A stretch of DNA of 64,000 bases from Candidatus Eremiobacterota bacterium (GTDB lineage Bacteria > Vulcanimicrobiota > CADAWZ01 > Ess09-12): positions 62,001 to 126,000 of the forward strand of contig JAVHLM010000012.1 in assembly GCA_031082125.1 (NCBI GenBank), read 5' to 3'. The position numbers and the translations under genes were made by a program. The stretch's first letter is position 1. Every line of letters starts with the position of its first letter. The notes beneath the pieces are model-generated. The model did no database searches. It had not been told where the DNA came from and saw only the letters and a list, made by a program, of their open reading frames with translations. Shown here piece by piece: positions 27,002 through 35,338 of the stretch.

Positions 27002-27493
27002 ATGGACGAGACCCGGCGCGACCTTGTGGGCACATGCGGATTCTACTGCGGATCATGCGCCGTGCATATCTCCTACAAGAAAGGGATAGAGTACCAGAGG
27101 AAGCTGGCCTCTGCCCTTTCAACGCATATGGGGAAGCCCGTGGCAGTCACGGAGATTCAGTGCCGCGGGTGCCGCTCGCTTGACAGGGACTCCTGGGGAA
27201 AGAGGTGCACCATACGCCCCTGCGCGGAGAAAAAGGGCATCACTTACTGCCATGAGTGCCCCGAATTCCCCTGTGACCAGTATATCACTCTCTCTGAGAC
27301 CTATCAGGGCATTCCCTTCACCCAGCTCGGGGAGCTCAAGCGCTTTGGTGTGGAAAAATGGCTTGAGACAATGGGGGGGCGCTGGCGCTGCCCCAAATGC
27401 ACAGGCGCCATCGAATCAGGCACAAAAAAGTGCGGCACCTGCAATTCAAACTGCGAGAAGCACGTGAACTCGACCCTCCCGCCGCCGGGCTGA
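27002..27493 (+). CDS. DUF3795 cysteine-rich protein
   Basis: 163 residues. It starts with the family signature LVGTCGFYCGSCAVHISYKKG, continues with CRGCRSLDRDSW, CTIRPCAEKKGITYCHECPEFPC and ends with a zinc-ribbon-like CPKCTGAIESGTKKCGTCNSNC. Fifteen or so cysteines suggest metal or cluster binding. Cytoplasmic, role unknown. Starts 19 bp after the DUF2950 gene and probably shares its transcript. Confidence 0.85.
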   Translation: MDETRRDLVGTCGFYCGSCAVHISYKKGIEYQRKLASALSTHMGKPVAVTEIQCRGCRSLDRDSWGKRCTIRPCAEKKGITYCHECPEFPCDQYITLSETYQGIPFTQLGELKRFGVEKWLETMGGRWRCPKCTGAIESGTKKCGTCNSNCEKHVNSTLPPPG

Positions 27494-28240
27494 TCATCTC
27501 CCCTCTATGGCTTTGCGGGCTTTTCTGTCAGCCTCTTCAAGGGCGTCAAGGAGCTTCCGGTAATTGCCGTTGAAATCACGGACCGCTCTGAAGCCCGTCT
27601 CCAGGAAAGGCCTGTTGAGGGTGAAAGTATCAGGATCAATCACACAGATCTCGTAAGTGGCCCTTGCGCGGCCCTGGATATAGCGTGTGAGGTAATCGTC
27701 AACCTTGAGGAACTTCCCCACGAGCTCTCTCCCCTTTTTCAGCTTGGCATCCTCGGCCTTTGCCGGGGCAGGCCATTTGTCAGGCTTTTCTCCGAAGGGC
27801 TCAAAATCCTCGGCAAGTTTCTCCCTTGCGTCACCGAGGCGGCTTTTCGCCTTTTTCACAGCGCTTTCCAGTGAAGGAGCCTGCATCAGTATGGACTTCA
27901 TGGCGTCATAATACTGGCGGGGCTTCCCCTTTTCCACCGCCGACTCCATTTCTTTCAGTGAGAGAGAGCGGCTCTCATATACCGCCTGGAACCTTTTCTT
28001 TTCCTCGCCGGTGAGGAGGGGCGCAGGCTTGAATCCCATGAGGGCCTGGATCTGAAGGGGCGTGTATTTCCTGAGGGAGAACTCGGAGAAAGTGAAAGAA
28101 TAAAGCGGTCCCCCCGCTGGGGGGGCGGGGGGACCGGGTGGCTTGCAGTGACCGCTCCCTGAGAGGCAGGTCCCTGTGACGAGCCCTGCTATCAGGACCG
28201 CGCAACCGATAGTCAGACATTTCCGGATGATCACTATCAC
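27494..28240 (-). CDS. Exported helical protein of unknown function
   Basis: 248 residues. An N-terminal hydrophobic segment (CLTIGCAVLIAGLVTGTCL) and a proline-rich stretch (PPGPPAPPAGGP) lead into a charged, helix-rich body (LTGEEKKRFQAVYESRSLSLKEMESAVEKG and on to the C-terminus). No clean lipobox. GTG start without a clear ribosome site, so the true start is uncertain. It follows the next upstream minus gene by 4 bp and is likely co-transcribed with it. Not recognised. Confidence 0.6.
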   Translation of the reverse strand: MIVIIRKCLTIGCAVLIAGLVTGTCLSGSGHCKPPGPPAPPAGGPLYSFTFSEFSLRKYTPLQIQALMGFKPAPLLTGEEKKRFQAVYESRSLSLKEMESAVEKGKPRQYYDAMKSILMQAPSLESAVKKAKSRLGDAREKLAEDFEPFGEKPDKWPAPAKAEDAKLKKGRELVGKFLKVDDYLTRYIQGRARATYEICVIDPDTFTLNRPFLETGFRAVRDFNGNYRKLLDALEEADRKARKAIEGR

Positions 28241-28244
28241 TACT

Positions 28245-29198
28245 TTAGAAGTCGATTTTCGGGCTGGTATTTTCCTGTATGTCCCATACCACTGCTTCCT
28301 GGTCTATATTCCCGTTGACCAACTTCTTCCTGTACACGACCCAGAGTGTTTCCTTGTCGATTGCGAGGAGGTCCTGCACGCCATCCTTCTTGAATTCTAT
28401 GATAATGCATTCCTTTTCAATCTTCCTGGCATCCTTGTCATCCTTCACGGCCTGCGGTGACGCCTCGGGAGTGGGAGCCACGGCAGGCGACGGCGAAGGT
28501 TCCGGCGCTGCTGAAGGCGAAGGTTCAGGTGTCGCGGAAGGTGATGCCGCCGGTGATGTTTCCGGTGAAGGGGAAGCGCCTGATGATGCCTCCGGAGAAG
28601 GGGAGGCATCACTGATTGTCGGGGCATCGGCAGTGACGACCGGCGCCGACGAGTCCATGGCGACAAGCCCGTTCTGCGAGACGACGGAGACATTTTTCCC
28701 TATGGAGAGGGTGAGCTTGTCAGTCCCCTTGATTGTGCCTTCAGGGTATTCCTGGATCTCCTTCAGCACCTGATCCAGGAGCGACTGCACCAGGGGGCTG
28801 TTCTGAAGACCCAGCGACTCAATGGTTTTCCATACGATGAACATGCCCTTCTTGCAGTGGATCGAATCGGGCTTGTCAGAAGGCTTGTACACAAGGGTTG
28901 TCCTTGCATAATTGCCGGCCACTATCCTTGTCCTGATGTCGCTTGGCTGCACGCAGCGGTAATCAATGATGTAAGAGCAGAGCTTGTTCTTCATCATCCC
29001 CCTGTAAAAGAGGGACACGCAGAAATCCTTTATCGTGGATGCCTTTGCCGCCATTGCAGTGACGACATCCCTGGAGGTCGCGAATTCTTTCGCGCCCTGC
29101 GTGGTTGCCGAGGCGTCTTTTGCCGGGTCCTGGGCCCACGCCGTGCCGGCGGCAAGAAGAGAGCCTATGAGAAGGCATGCAACTATTATTTTCCTCAT
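28245..29198 (-). CDS. Exported protein with proline/serine-rich linker, function unknown
   Basis: 317 residues starting MRKIIVACLLIGSLLAAGTAWAQ, a good signal peptide, with GGAGGG before the ATG. The N-terminal domain (FCVSLFYRGMMKNKLCSYIIDYR ... NYARTTLVYKP) has a beta-strand pattern like LolA/DUF1571-type lipoprotein-binding folds, but I am not sure. A ~45-residue linker of SPSPE/APEPSP repeats separates it from a short C-terminal domain (IIIEFKKDGVQDLLAIDKETLWVVY) that may match the N-terminal beta-sheet. Extracytoplasmic. Confidence 0.6.
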   Translation of the reverse strand: MRKIIVACLLIGSLLAAGTAWAQDPAKDASATTQGAKEFATSRDVVTAMAAKASTIKDFCVSLFYRGMMKNKLCSYIIDYRCVQPSDIRTRIVAGNYARTTLVYKPSDKPDSIHCKKGMFIVWKTIESLGLQNSPLVQSLLDQVLKEIQEYPEGTIKGTDKLTLSIGKNVSVVSQNGLVAMDSSAPVVTADAPTISDASPSPEASSGASPSPETSPAASPSATPEPSPSAAPEPSPSPAVAPTPEASPQAVKDDKDARKIEKECIIIEFKKDGVQDLLAIDKETLWVVYRKKLVNGNIDQEAVVWDIQENTSPKIDF

Positions 29199-29308
29199 CT
29201 GTCCCTCCTCGGGCACGTTCTTCGCGCTCCATTGATGATTGTACCGCAAAAAATACCTGTCTTCAGCCAATTGCCAAAATTCAGTCCATATTTTCGACAC
29301 TTTCTCAG

Positions 29309-29375
29309 CCACTCCTCCCTCCCGGGAAAAAATACCCCTCCGGCATGAAAAATATTCCCGGCCCTGAGGGAGTGG
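29309..29375. repeat. 67-nt intergenic inverted repeat
   Basis: Outer arms CCACTCC (29309-29315) / GGAGTGG (29369-29375) and inner arms CCGGGAA (29322-29328) / TTCCCGG (29355-29361), each perfect 7-bp complements. It lies between divergent genes, so it is not a terminator of either. Confidence 0.5.
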
Positions 29376-29548
29376 ATTGAGGCATCGCAAGGGTTCTTCC
29401 ATAGGCCGTCAAACAGGGGCACTCTCTGCTGCGGATACCTGCAGCCATTAAATCTATTGCCTGCATTTGCCGTGACCGTGGCATAAGGAGGAGAAGTCGC
29501 AAAAAAATAGAACGTGAAATTGAATTCTTTTAAGGAAGGATCACTCTC

Positions 29549-32296
29549 TTGGCCCACACGCTCTGGGGTAAGCTCCTCATAAACGTCCCCGGGAGGCCGC
29601 TTGCCGAGTACAATCTCACCGAGGGCTCTCTCAGCATAGGCTCCGACAGAACCAGCGACCTGGTGCTCAGCGCGCCGGGCGTGGCGCCCGTACATTGCAA
29701 GATTGTCTGCGACAGCCGCGGGTGCGAGATAATAGACCTCCGCTCGGCCACGGGCGTCTCGATAAACCAGCGGCCCGTCACCTTCCAGAAGCTCTCGCCC
29801 GGTGACATCATTGCCCTGGGCTCCGTCACCATGACCTACCAGGATCCCGAGAGTGACCTGCGCTCTCCCGCAGGCCCGGGAGATGAGGCCGGGGGATTCG
29901 GAGATGACGGGGAAGAGCCCCTCACGATCCCCCACTTCAAGGTGCGCAAAGGGGCGTCGCCCCAGACCTTCACCCTCACGCCGGGAAAGGTCCTCGTCAT
30001 AGGCACCGACAAGGAATGCGACGTAATCCTCCCCTTCGGGAAGAAGATATTCCCCCGCCACGCCGTGGTGGAATGGGCGTCGGACTCGCGGGTGATCAGG
30101 AAGCTCTATGATCCCGCCATCATCACCATCAACGACACGCCCGTGAAGCAACACCAGGCCCTTCAGAACGGCGATATCGTAACTCTTGGAGAAGTCACGC
30201 TTGAGTTCATCGATCCCCTGGCCAAGGGTCCCCGGGGGGTAACGGAGATGAAGCTCCGTGACCATCCTCCCGCGACAGCCACCAAGTCAAGGCTTGCCGC
30301 CGCGCCTCAGCCCACTGTCCCCGAGCACGAGCTCAAGGAGGAGACGGTAAGCATCGGGAGGGACCCCTCGAACGTCATCGTGCTCAACCACGAGACGATA
30401 TCGAGATTTCACAGCAAGATAGAGTTCCGGAACAAGACCTATCACCTCATGGACCTGCACAGCACCAACGGCACCTTTGTGAACGGCATGATGACCGAGG
30501 ATTCGGTGCTCAACAGGGGCGACCTCATCCAGATAGGAGATTTTGAGTTCCTCTTCGACGGCAAGATGCTCAGGCAGGCTTCCCGGGAGGGCGAGGCCCG
30601 TATCGACGCCGTCAACCTGAAGAGGACCATCACGAAGGACCTGGTGATCCTCAATGACATAAGCCTCTCAATCTATCCGCGGGAGCTTGTGGCCATCGTG
30701 GGAGGGAGCGGCGCCGGCAAGTCTACCCTCATGAACGCCCTGGGAGGCTTCAGCCCCGCCGATTCAGGGACAGTCTTCGTGAACGGGATAAATTTCTACA
30801 AGTTCTTTGACGCCTTCCAGTCATCGCTGGGGTATGTGCCCCAGGATGACATTATCCACAAGGAACTCACGGTATTCCGCGCCCTCCACTACGCCGCGTG
30901 CCTCAGGATGCCCGAGGACACGAAAAAGGAGGAGCGGGAATCCCGCATCGAGCAGATCCTGAAGGATCTCCAGCTCTCCCACAGGCGCGACACGGTCATC
31001 ACGAGGCTCTCCGGCGGCGAGCGCAAAAGGGTGAGCATAGGCGTGGAGCTTCTCACGAGGCCGCGGCTCTTTTTCCTGGACGAGCCCACTTCGGGTCTCG
31101 ACCCCGGCCTCGAGGCCGACATGATGAATATCTTCCGTGTGCTGGCCAACCAGGGCCACACGACGGTCCTCATCACCCATGCCACGAAGAACCTGGATAT
31201 CTGCGACCAGGTGGTCTTCCTTGCCCGCGGGGGGCACCTGGCCTATTTCGGGCCGCCGCGGGAAGCCATCGGGTATTTCGAGGCCGAGGACTTCACCGAC
31301 ATTTACGTCCGCCTCGAGAGGGAGAAGCGGGCCGACCTCTGGGGCCGCCAGTTCAAGAACTCGGCGGAATACAGGACCTACGTCGAGGACCGGCTCAAGG
31401 AGATAGAGCCCCAGCAGAAGATGGCCGAAGAGACGGCTGTCCCTGCCCGGGAAAAGCAGAAGAAGAAAACCAAGAAGAAGAGAAGCAGCGCCTTCAGGCA
31501 GTTCAGCATCCTCGCCGCGAGATACCTGGAGATCATAGTCCGCGACACGAGAAACTTCGCCATCCTGCTCCTGCAGGCCCCCCTCATAGGGCTCCTCCTC
31601 TCGCTGGTCTACGGCAGGGACATCTTCGACAAGACCACGGGAAATTACAATGACGTAAAAAGCCTCCTCTTCTTCCTCATATGCATCTGCATCTGGTTCG
31701 GGACGAGCAACGCGGCGCGGGAGATCGCCAAGGAGATCGCCATATACCGACGGGAGCGCTTCATCAATATCGGGATTGTCCCTTATATTCTTTCAAAGGT
31801 GGCGGTCCTCTCTTTTCTCTGCGTCATCCAGACATCAATCCTGATGGCAATTATCTGCCTGAAGGTGAAGATGCCGGACCTGGGATTCACTATGTACAAG
31901 GACATATTCCTCACCATGGCCCTCACTTCCATCGATGCCATGGCCATGGGCCTCATGATCTCGGCCATAGTGAACAACCCGGACAAGGCGGCGAGCATCG
32001 TGCCCATCCTCCTCATCCCGCAGATCGTGTTCTCCGGCGCCATCATCCCCCTCAAGGGCGCCGCCGAGATAGTGTCATACTTCACTCTGAGCCGCTGGGG
32101 CTTCGAGCTCCTGGGCTACATCACCGACGCGAAGAAGCTTCCCCTGATGACGACGCCGGTGCTCAAGCGCTCCACCGAGGGGATTTTTGACATAATCCCC
32201 TCAACGCACTGGACAATCCTGCTGGGGTACCTCGTGATGTTTGTGCTCCTTGCCTGCCTCTTCCAGCGCCTCAAGGACTATTCCAGGGTTCGGTAG
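29549..32296 (+). CDS. Triple-FHA, ABCG-type ABC transporter (ATPase and permease fused)
   Basis: 915 residues from a TTG start (AAGGAAGG upstream). Three FHA domains, which bind phosphothreonine, come first: ~20-95 (LSIGSDRTSDLVLS), ~140-220 (VIGTDKECDVILP) and ~260-340 (VSIGRDPSNVIVLN ... SRFHSKIEF ... NGTFVNG). Only the third has the full SRFHS/TNGTFVNG binding surface; the first two are degenerate. Then an ABC ATPase: Walker A GGSGAGKST (~385), signature LSGGERKRVSIG (~487), Walker B LFFLDEPTSGLDPG. A Lys-rich linker leads to six membrane helices (~665-905). ITHATKNLDICDQVVFLARGGHLAYFGPP is typical of ABCG exporters. Likely controlled by Ser/Thr phosphorylation, perhaps by the kinase at 37 kb. 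Confidence 0.95.
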   Translation: MAHTLWGKLLINVPGRPLAEYNLTEGSLSIGSDRTSDLVLSAPGVAPVHCKIVCDSRGCEIIDLRSATGVSINQRPVTFQKLSPGDIIALGSVTMTYQDPESDLRSPAGPGDEAGGFGDDGEEPLTIPHFKVRKGASPQTFTLTPGKVLVIGTDKECDVILPFGKKIFPRHAVVEWASDSRVIRKLYDPAIITINDTPVKQHQALQNGDIVTLGEVTLEFIDPLAKGPRGVTEMKLRDHPPATATKSRLAAAPQPTVPEHELKEETVSIGRDPSNVIVLNHETISRFHSKIEFRNKTYHLMDLHSTNGTFVNGMMTEDSVLNRGDLIQIGDFEFLFDGKMLRQASREGEARIDAVNLKRTITKDLVILNDISLSIYPRELVAIVGGSGAGKSTLMNALGGFSPADSGTVFVNGINFYKFFDAFQSSLGYVPQDDIIHKELTVFRALHYAACLRMPEDTKKEERESRIEQILKDLQLSHRRDTVITRLSGGERKRVSIGVELLTRPRLFFLDEPTSGLDPGLEADMMNIFRVLANQGHTTVLITHATKNLDICDQVVFLARGGHLAYFGPPREAIGYFEAEDFTDIYVRLEREKRADLWGRQFKNSAEYRTYVEDRLKEIEPQQKMAEETAVPAREKQKKKTKKKRSSAFRQFSILAARYLEIIVRDTRNFAILLLQAPLIGLLLSLVYGRDIFDKTTGNYNDVKSLLFFLICICIWFGTSNAAREIAKEIAIYRRERFINIGIVPYILSKVAVLSFLCVIQTSILMAIICLKVKMPDLGFTMYKDIFLTMALTSIDAMAMGLMISAIVNNPDKAASIVPILLIPQIVFSGAIIPLKGAAEIVSYFTLSRWGFELLGYITDAKKLPLMTTPVLKRSTEGIFDIIPSTHWTILLGYLVMFVLLACLFQRLKDYSRVR

Positions 32297-32320
32297 AAGG
32301 TTGAGCGCCTTCGGCAGATA

Positions 32321-32344
32321 GCCCGGGAACTGTCCCTGGTTTTT
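32321..32344 (+). terminator. Probable Rho-independent terminator of the FHA-ABC gene
   Basis: CC-GGGA / TCCC-(T)-GG stem with ACTG loop, followed by five T at 32340-32344. It overlaps the stop codon of the convergent AlbA_2 gene. Confidence 0.55.
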
Positions 32345-33596
32345 AGGGTTCTTCAGGGGGGCCGGCTGCATATATGGTGAGAAGGAGTTCGGCGTCATCG
32401 ATGAGCCGGTATTCAGGAGCCCTGCCTGAGAGCTTTTCGCTCTCATCGATTATGATCGGCACTCCCTCTCCGCGGCGGTCCATGAGCATGCTTCTCAAGG
32501 AATAGGCATCATCATCTCTTACAGGGCACCGTGAAAGGAGGCTGGTGATCAGCTCATTCCGCGTAGCCTGCCGCAGTGAAAGGCTCTCGACAGTGAGGGT
32601 ATTGGCGAGGGCTCCCGGAGAGTAAAGCTCAAGGCGGTCATCGAACATGTAAAGCCTTATCTTGGAGGCATAAATGGAATAATCCCGGTGCGCCACGGCG
32701 TTGACCACGGCTTCAAAGAGGGCGCGCATCGAGAACTGAGGATACTCAACACGGTAGGGTACTTTGCGGGCCGCCACGGTCATGGAAAGGCGGGTAAAAA
32801 GAAGAGCCTGCTCTATCTGCTGGTCAAGCGGCCCCACGATCTGTCTGGCATTGACCTGGAAGTTGCTGTCTCTCTTCACACCGCGGTACCTCACGGCCTC
32901 AATGTATGCCTGGGGTAGACAGGCTTCCGGGTGGGCGCTGCAAAGGAGCAGCCCGCCTACAGACACCCTCTCTTTGCCGCTGCTGTCCATACAGAGAATC
33001 CTCATTTTACTCAGAGCCACCAAAGGCTCATGGAGCATAGTGTGAGGCAGAAAGCGCTTCCAGAGGCTTTCTTCAATGTCGTGGATTCCTGTGCCGGGGA
33101 CAGGCTCCTCGTCAAACCTGATGATCCTCGCCTGGCTCCGCTGCTGCAGCAGGCGGGCAAGCTGCTCCGTGGACATTTCCCGTTTTGAGCTTCCCACGCG
33201 GTTGAAATACCCTCCAGGGCTCTTGTGCACAAAAAGGCTCCTGGGGACCTCGACTTTTACTACGGGTTTCATGGCGCCTTCCCGGTCAGGGAGCTCCATC
33301 TTGAGTATGGCAGCAATGAGAGGAGGCTTTATGGAGTCACTGCATACCTCGCGGATATAACTCTCGACAGCATCAAGCTTATCAAGAGGAATTCCCACAA
33401 TTTCCCTGGAGCTGTCGTCAATTCCAAGCAAAAGCACGCCATCATGGGTGTTGGCAAAAGCGGCAAGCTCATCTGCCAGGGTATTCCTCGCGGGAGAAGA
33501 GACTTTCTTCCCCCTGAAGTGAACAGTCTTCAGCTCCAGGAAGCTGTCCTCGCCAAGCCGTATCCTGGCGAGAAGCTCTTCAGGGGTGGTGAACAT
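32343..33596 (-). CDS. AlbA_2 (Schlafen-type) domain putative transcriptional regulator/ATP-binding protein
   Basis: 417 residues. The N-terminal ~130 residues form an AlbA_2/divergent-AAA_4 domain: GEDSFLELKTVHFRGKK, ADELAAFANTHDGVLLLGIDD and a basic FNRVGSSKREMS. The C-terminal part (~280-400) has the HATPase_c_4 pattern FEAVVNAVAHRDYS, MFDDRLELYSPGAL. Such proteins bind nucleic acid and are often annotated as transcriptional regulators; related Schlafen domains act in RNA cleavage and phage defence. Good site AAGGAGG before the ATG. It borders the debris and toxin-antitoxin region. Confidence 0.85.
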   Translation of the reverse strand: MFTTPEELLARIRLGEDSFLELKTVHFRGKKVSSPARNTLADELAAFANTHDGVLLLGIDDSSREIVGIPLDKLDAVESYIREVCSDSIKPPLIAAILKMELPDREGAMKPVVKVEVPRSLFVHKSPGGYFNRVGSSKREMSTEQLARLLQQRSQARIIRFDEEPVPGTGIHDIEESLWKRFLPHTMLHEPLVALSKMRILCMDSSGKERVSVGGLLLCSAHPEACLPQAYIEAVRYRGVKRDSNFQVNARQIVGPLDQQIEQALLFTRLSMTVAARKVPYRVEYPQFSMRALFEAVVNAVAHRDYSIYASKIRLYMFDDRLELYSPGALANTLTVESLSLRQATRNELITSLLSRCPVRDDDAYSLRSMLMDRRGEGVPIIIDESEKLSGRAPEYRLIDDAELLLTIYAAGPPEEP

Positions 33597-33635
33597 GCCG
33601 CAGACCTCCTTGAGTTCTTTATAAAGAGCGGTGAT

Positions 33636-33900
33636 TTAATCTTCCTTCCACGATGTTAACTGTTCTGCCTTCACAGTCTCTTCGCTTTGTGCGCTGACAG
33701 GATCACTTTCAGTTATATTATTTTCATATATTTCGTTTTCTTCATCAAAGCATATATTCATTTCAGCATCATAATAGACTTGGAGTTCGCTTATTTTTTC
33801 AGAGTTACCAGAATATCTTCGATACCATGCGTATTTCTCCCTTTCATAGGGGAATCAGAACTCAGAGTGGCATAGCTCCAGTGATGCACATAGCGATATT
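33636..33900 (-). pseudogene. A+T-rich, frameshifted C-terminal gene remnant
   Basis: Read on the minus strand, one frame gives YRYVHHWSYATLSSDSP down to about 33850; a second frame, offset by one base, then gives PYEREKYAWYRRYSG and runs with protein-like, acidic composition to a TAA at 33636-33638 (ending QLTSWKED). Neither frame has a usable start. The codon use (AAT, GAA, ATA, TAT) is much richer in A+T than all neighbours, suggesting a foreign origin. The family is not recognised. Confidence 0.45.
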
Positions 33901-34170
33901 GTGAATACTGGCGCGATCCGCGAGTATCCCGGCTACGAGGCCGTCATGGAGGGCGGGCAGGTCTTCAATGCAGGACCCGGCCTCCCGCTGGTCACGTACG
34001 GCGCCGACAAGGTGCTCTCGCGGTCAGACTGCCGCCACATATTCCGCGATCTCACCGGGGAGGTCCTGGACTGGAACCTCTGGTGTCTCCACGAGAACTA
34101 TCTTATCATCAGGGGCACTGCGCCCCACCGCATCACTGTCATCTTCCCCCGCGGCAGGAGAATCCTTTAG
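33901..34170 (+). CDS. Small orphan frame, probably a gene fragment
   Basis: 89 codons starting at GTG exactly where base composition switches back from A+T-rich to G+C-rich. The product (PGYEAVMEGG ... LVTYGADKVLSRSDCRHIF) is protein-like in composition but matches nothing I know, has no ribosome site and is flanked by debris. More likely the 3' part of a broken gene than a functional one. Confidence 0.3.
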   Translation: MNTGAIREYPGYEAVMEGGQVFNAGPGLPLVTYGADKVLSRSDCRHIFRDLTGEVLDWNLWCLHENYLIIRGTAPHRITVIFPRGRRIL

Positions 34171-34202
34171 CACCTGAAATTCCGATGAAACTGAGGTGCC
34201 AT

Positions 34203-34307
34203 GAGGCCAGGGGACATTCTCCTCCTCAGCCGGCATTTGGATTTGTCACTACACTGGCATTCGCACCGCAGACAAATCCTGCCGGCCGGGAGAATTCCCC
34301 TGGCCTC
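34203..34307. repeat. Long imperfect hairpin, copy B of the dispersed repeat
   Basis: Outer arms GAGGCCAGGGGACATTCTCC (34203-34222) and GGGAGAATTCCCCTGGCCTC (34288-34307); inner arms GCCGGCATTTGGATTTGTC (34229-34247) and GACAAATCCTGCCGGC (34271-34286); 23-nt loop. Shares the CATTTGGATTTGTC ... GACAAAT ... GGGAGAA ... TGGCCTCT order with copy A. At 35358-35383 only a remnant (GAGGCC joined directly to GGGAGAATTCCCC) is left. Confidence 0.75.
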
Positions 34308-34331
34308 TCGATACACCACAGGGCTCTCCCC

Positions 34332-34562
34332 TTATTCCCCCACCCTGGTGACAGTGATGTCATCTATCCAGGCCTCGCCGCAGTCCTCCGAGAGAATCCT
34401 CACATCGGCGTAGTCCTGCTGAAGCGAGAAGGTGCCGCGGTAAAGAGTCCAGGGAGATGAGCCCTGCGGCAATACCACGGGCCTGACCCCCCATCCCTCG
34501 TCAACGGCGATGTTCACTGCCCCGCGGGAGCTGAGATTTTCTCCCTTTGCCCACAAGGTGAT
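34332..34562 (-). pseudogene. 3' tail of a lost caspase-family gene
   Basis: The last ~76 codons are almost identical in protein to the C-terminus of the intact caspase gene at 35408-36814 (RGAVNIAVDEGWGV through EDCGEAWIDDITVTRVGE), with two replacements. Upstream of 34562 the match stops abruptly at TLWAKGEN. The catalytic domain is gone, and the frame has no proper start. Confidence 0.85.
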
Positions 34563-34588
34563 TCTGAAAATGTCGAGTACGCGGCCTA

Positions 34589-34617
34589 TTGCGAAAAGCG
34601 TCTTTTTACGGTATACT
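34589..34617 (+). promoter_or_regulatory. Promoter of the AbrB-PIN module
   Basis: TTGCGA (34589-34594), 17-nt spacer, TATACT (34612-34617), 38 bp before the antitoxin ATG. Confidence 0.65.
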
Positions 34618-34623
34618 ATAAAT

Positions 34624-34638
34624 GTAAGAATTCCTTAC
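34624..34638 (+). promoter_or_regulatory. Palindromic operator candidate of the AbrB-PIN module
   Basis: GTAAGAATTCCTTAC, a 15-base palindrome (perfect except at its centre), just downstream of the -10 box. Toxin-antitoxin pairs usually repress themselves by antitoxin binding to such a site. Confidence 0.55.
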
Positions 34639-34654
34639 TTTAGGAGCTGAGAGC

Positions 34655-34918
34655 ATGAAAGACGAATGCATGGCGAGAATGACAAGCAAGGGGCAGATCA
34701 CTCTGCCGGCCCGCATCAGGAAAAAAATCAATGCCGGCACGGGCGACTACATCTTGTTCCGGGTGAGGGGCAAAATCATAGAGCTCGAAAAGGTGGACCT
34801 CTCCTGGGAAGAGCGCTTCAATGCCCTTGCAGGCACCATAGAAGAGCGCTTCAAAAAGGAAAAGATATCGAAAAAGGACATTGAAGAAGCCATAAAATGG
34901 GCAAGAGAATCGTCATAG
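34655..34918 (+). CDS. AbrB/MazE-type antitoxin
   Basis: 87 residues. SpoVT-AbrB swapped-hairpin DNA-binding domain: ARMTSKGQITLPARIRKKINAGTGDYILFRVRGKIIELEKV (residues ~7-47), then a helical acidic/basic tail likely to grip the toxin. Start ATG after TTAGGAG. It overlaps the PIN toxin gene by 22 bp. The module lies between two copies of a caspase-gene tail and has its own promoter and palindrome. Confidence 0.9.
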   Translation: MKDECMARMTSKGQITLPARIRKKINAGTGDYILFRVRGKIIELEKVDLSWEERFNALAGTIEERFKKEKISKKDIEEAIKWARESS

Positions 34919-35313
34919 ACACCAACGTGCTTATCTCCGCCCTGGGATGGAGCGGCGCGGAGAGAGCCCTCCTCATGCAGTGCAGGAAGGGCGTTTTTCA
35001 ATTGGTTATCTCTCTTCCGCTTCTGAAGGAACTGGAGCGGGTGCTCCATTACAAAAAGCTGAAGTTTCAGAAAGAAGAGCAAAGAGAGTTCCTCTCACTT
35101 GTTCTAGAGCTTTCAGTCATTGTTGAGCCGAAAGAAAGCTTTGACGCGATCAGTGCCCACCCTCCGGACAACAGGATCCTCGAGTGTGCCTGTGAAGGCC
35201 AGACGGAGTATATCATTTCAGGCGATGAGCATCTTCTGCACCTGTCGGAGTTTCACGGCATTAAGATTATGAGGGCTCCAGACTTTCTTAAAGCCTTTCA
35301 AAAGCGGTTTTAA
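34897..35313 (+). CDS. PIN-domain ribonuclease toxin
   Basis: 138 residues of the 'putative toxin component, PIN family' type: KRIVIDTNVLISALGWSG with the first catalytic Asp, the mid Glu in LPLLKELERVL, and HPPDNRILECACEGQTEYIISGDEHLL with the late Asp residues. PIN toxins cut RNA. The ATG lies inside the antitoxin gene, as is usual for coupled expression. The acidic site looks complete, so the toxin should be active unless neutralised. Confidence 0.9.
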   Translation: MGKRIVIDTNVLISALGWSGAERALLMQCRKGVFQLVISLPLLKELERVLHYKKLKFQKEEQREFLSLVLELSVIVEPKESFDAISAHPPDNRILECACEGQTEYIISGDEHLLHLSEFHGIKIMRAPDFLKAFQKRF

Positions 35314-35338
35314 GGCTCACCGGTTGAGAGTTTATTTA

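Larger units (their letters stand above)
34184..34562. repeat. Direct repeat, left copy (379 bp), flanking the toxin-antitoxin module
   Basis: Matches 35339-35638 from GATGAAACTGAGGTGCCATG to CCACAAGGTGAT. The left copy has 79 extra bases (34209-34287), which are the core of the hairpin repeat. The ~110 bp around the stop codon and 3' flank are identical; the rest, inside the coding part, shows about 14 differences, of which only two change an amino acid. Confidence 0.85.

Noticed and set aside
29195-30265. 356-codon minus-strand frame overlapping the start of the FHA-ABC gene
   Set aside because: Antisense to a clear FHA domain gene, with no recognisable domain; its last part only extends the upstream region of the 28245-29198 gene.
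34655-35313. Phage or insertion-sequence origin of the toxin-antitoxin module
   Set aside because: No transposase, integrase, terminal inverted repeats or att-like sites flank it; the flanking repeats are caspase-gene tails.
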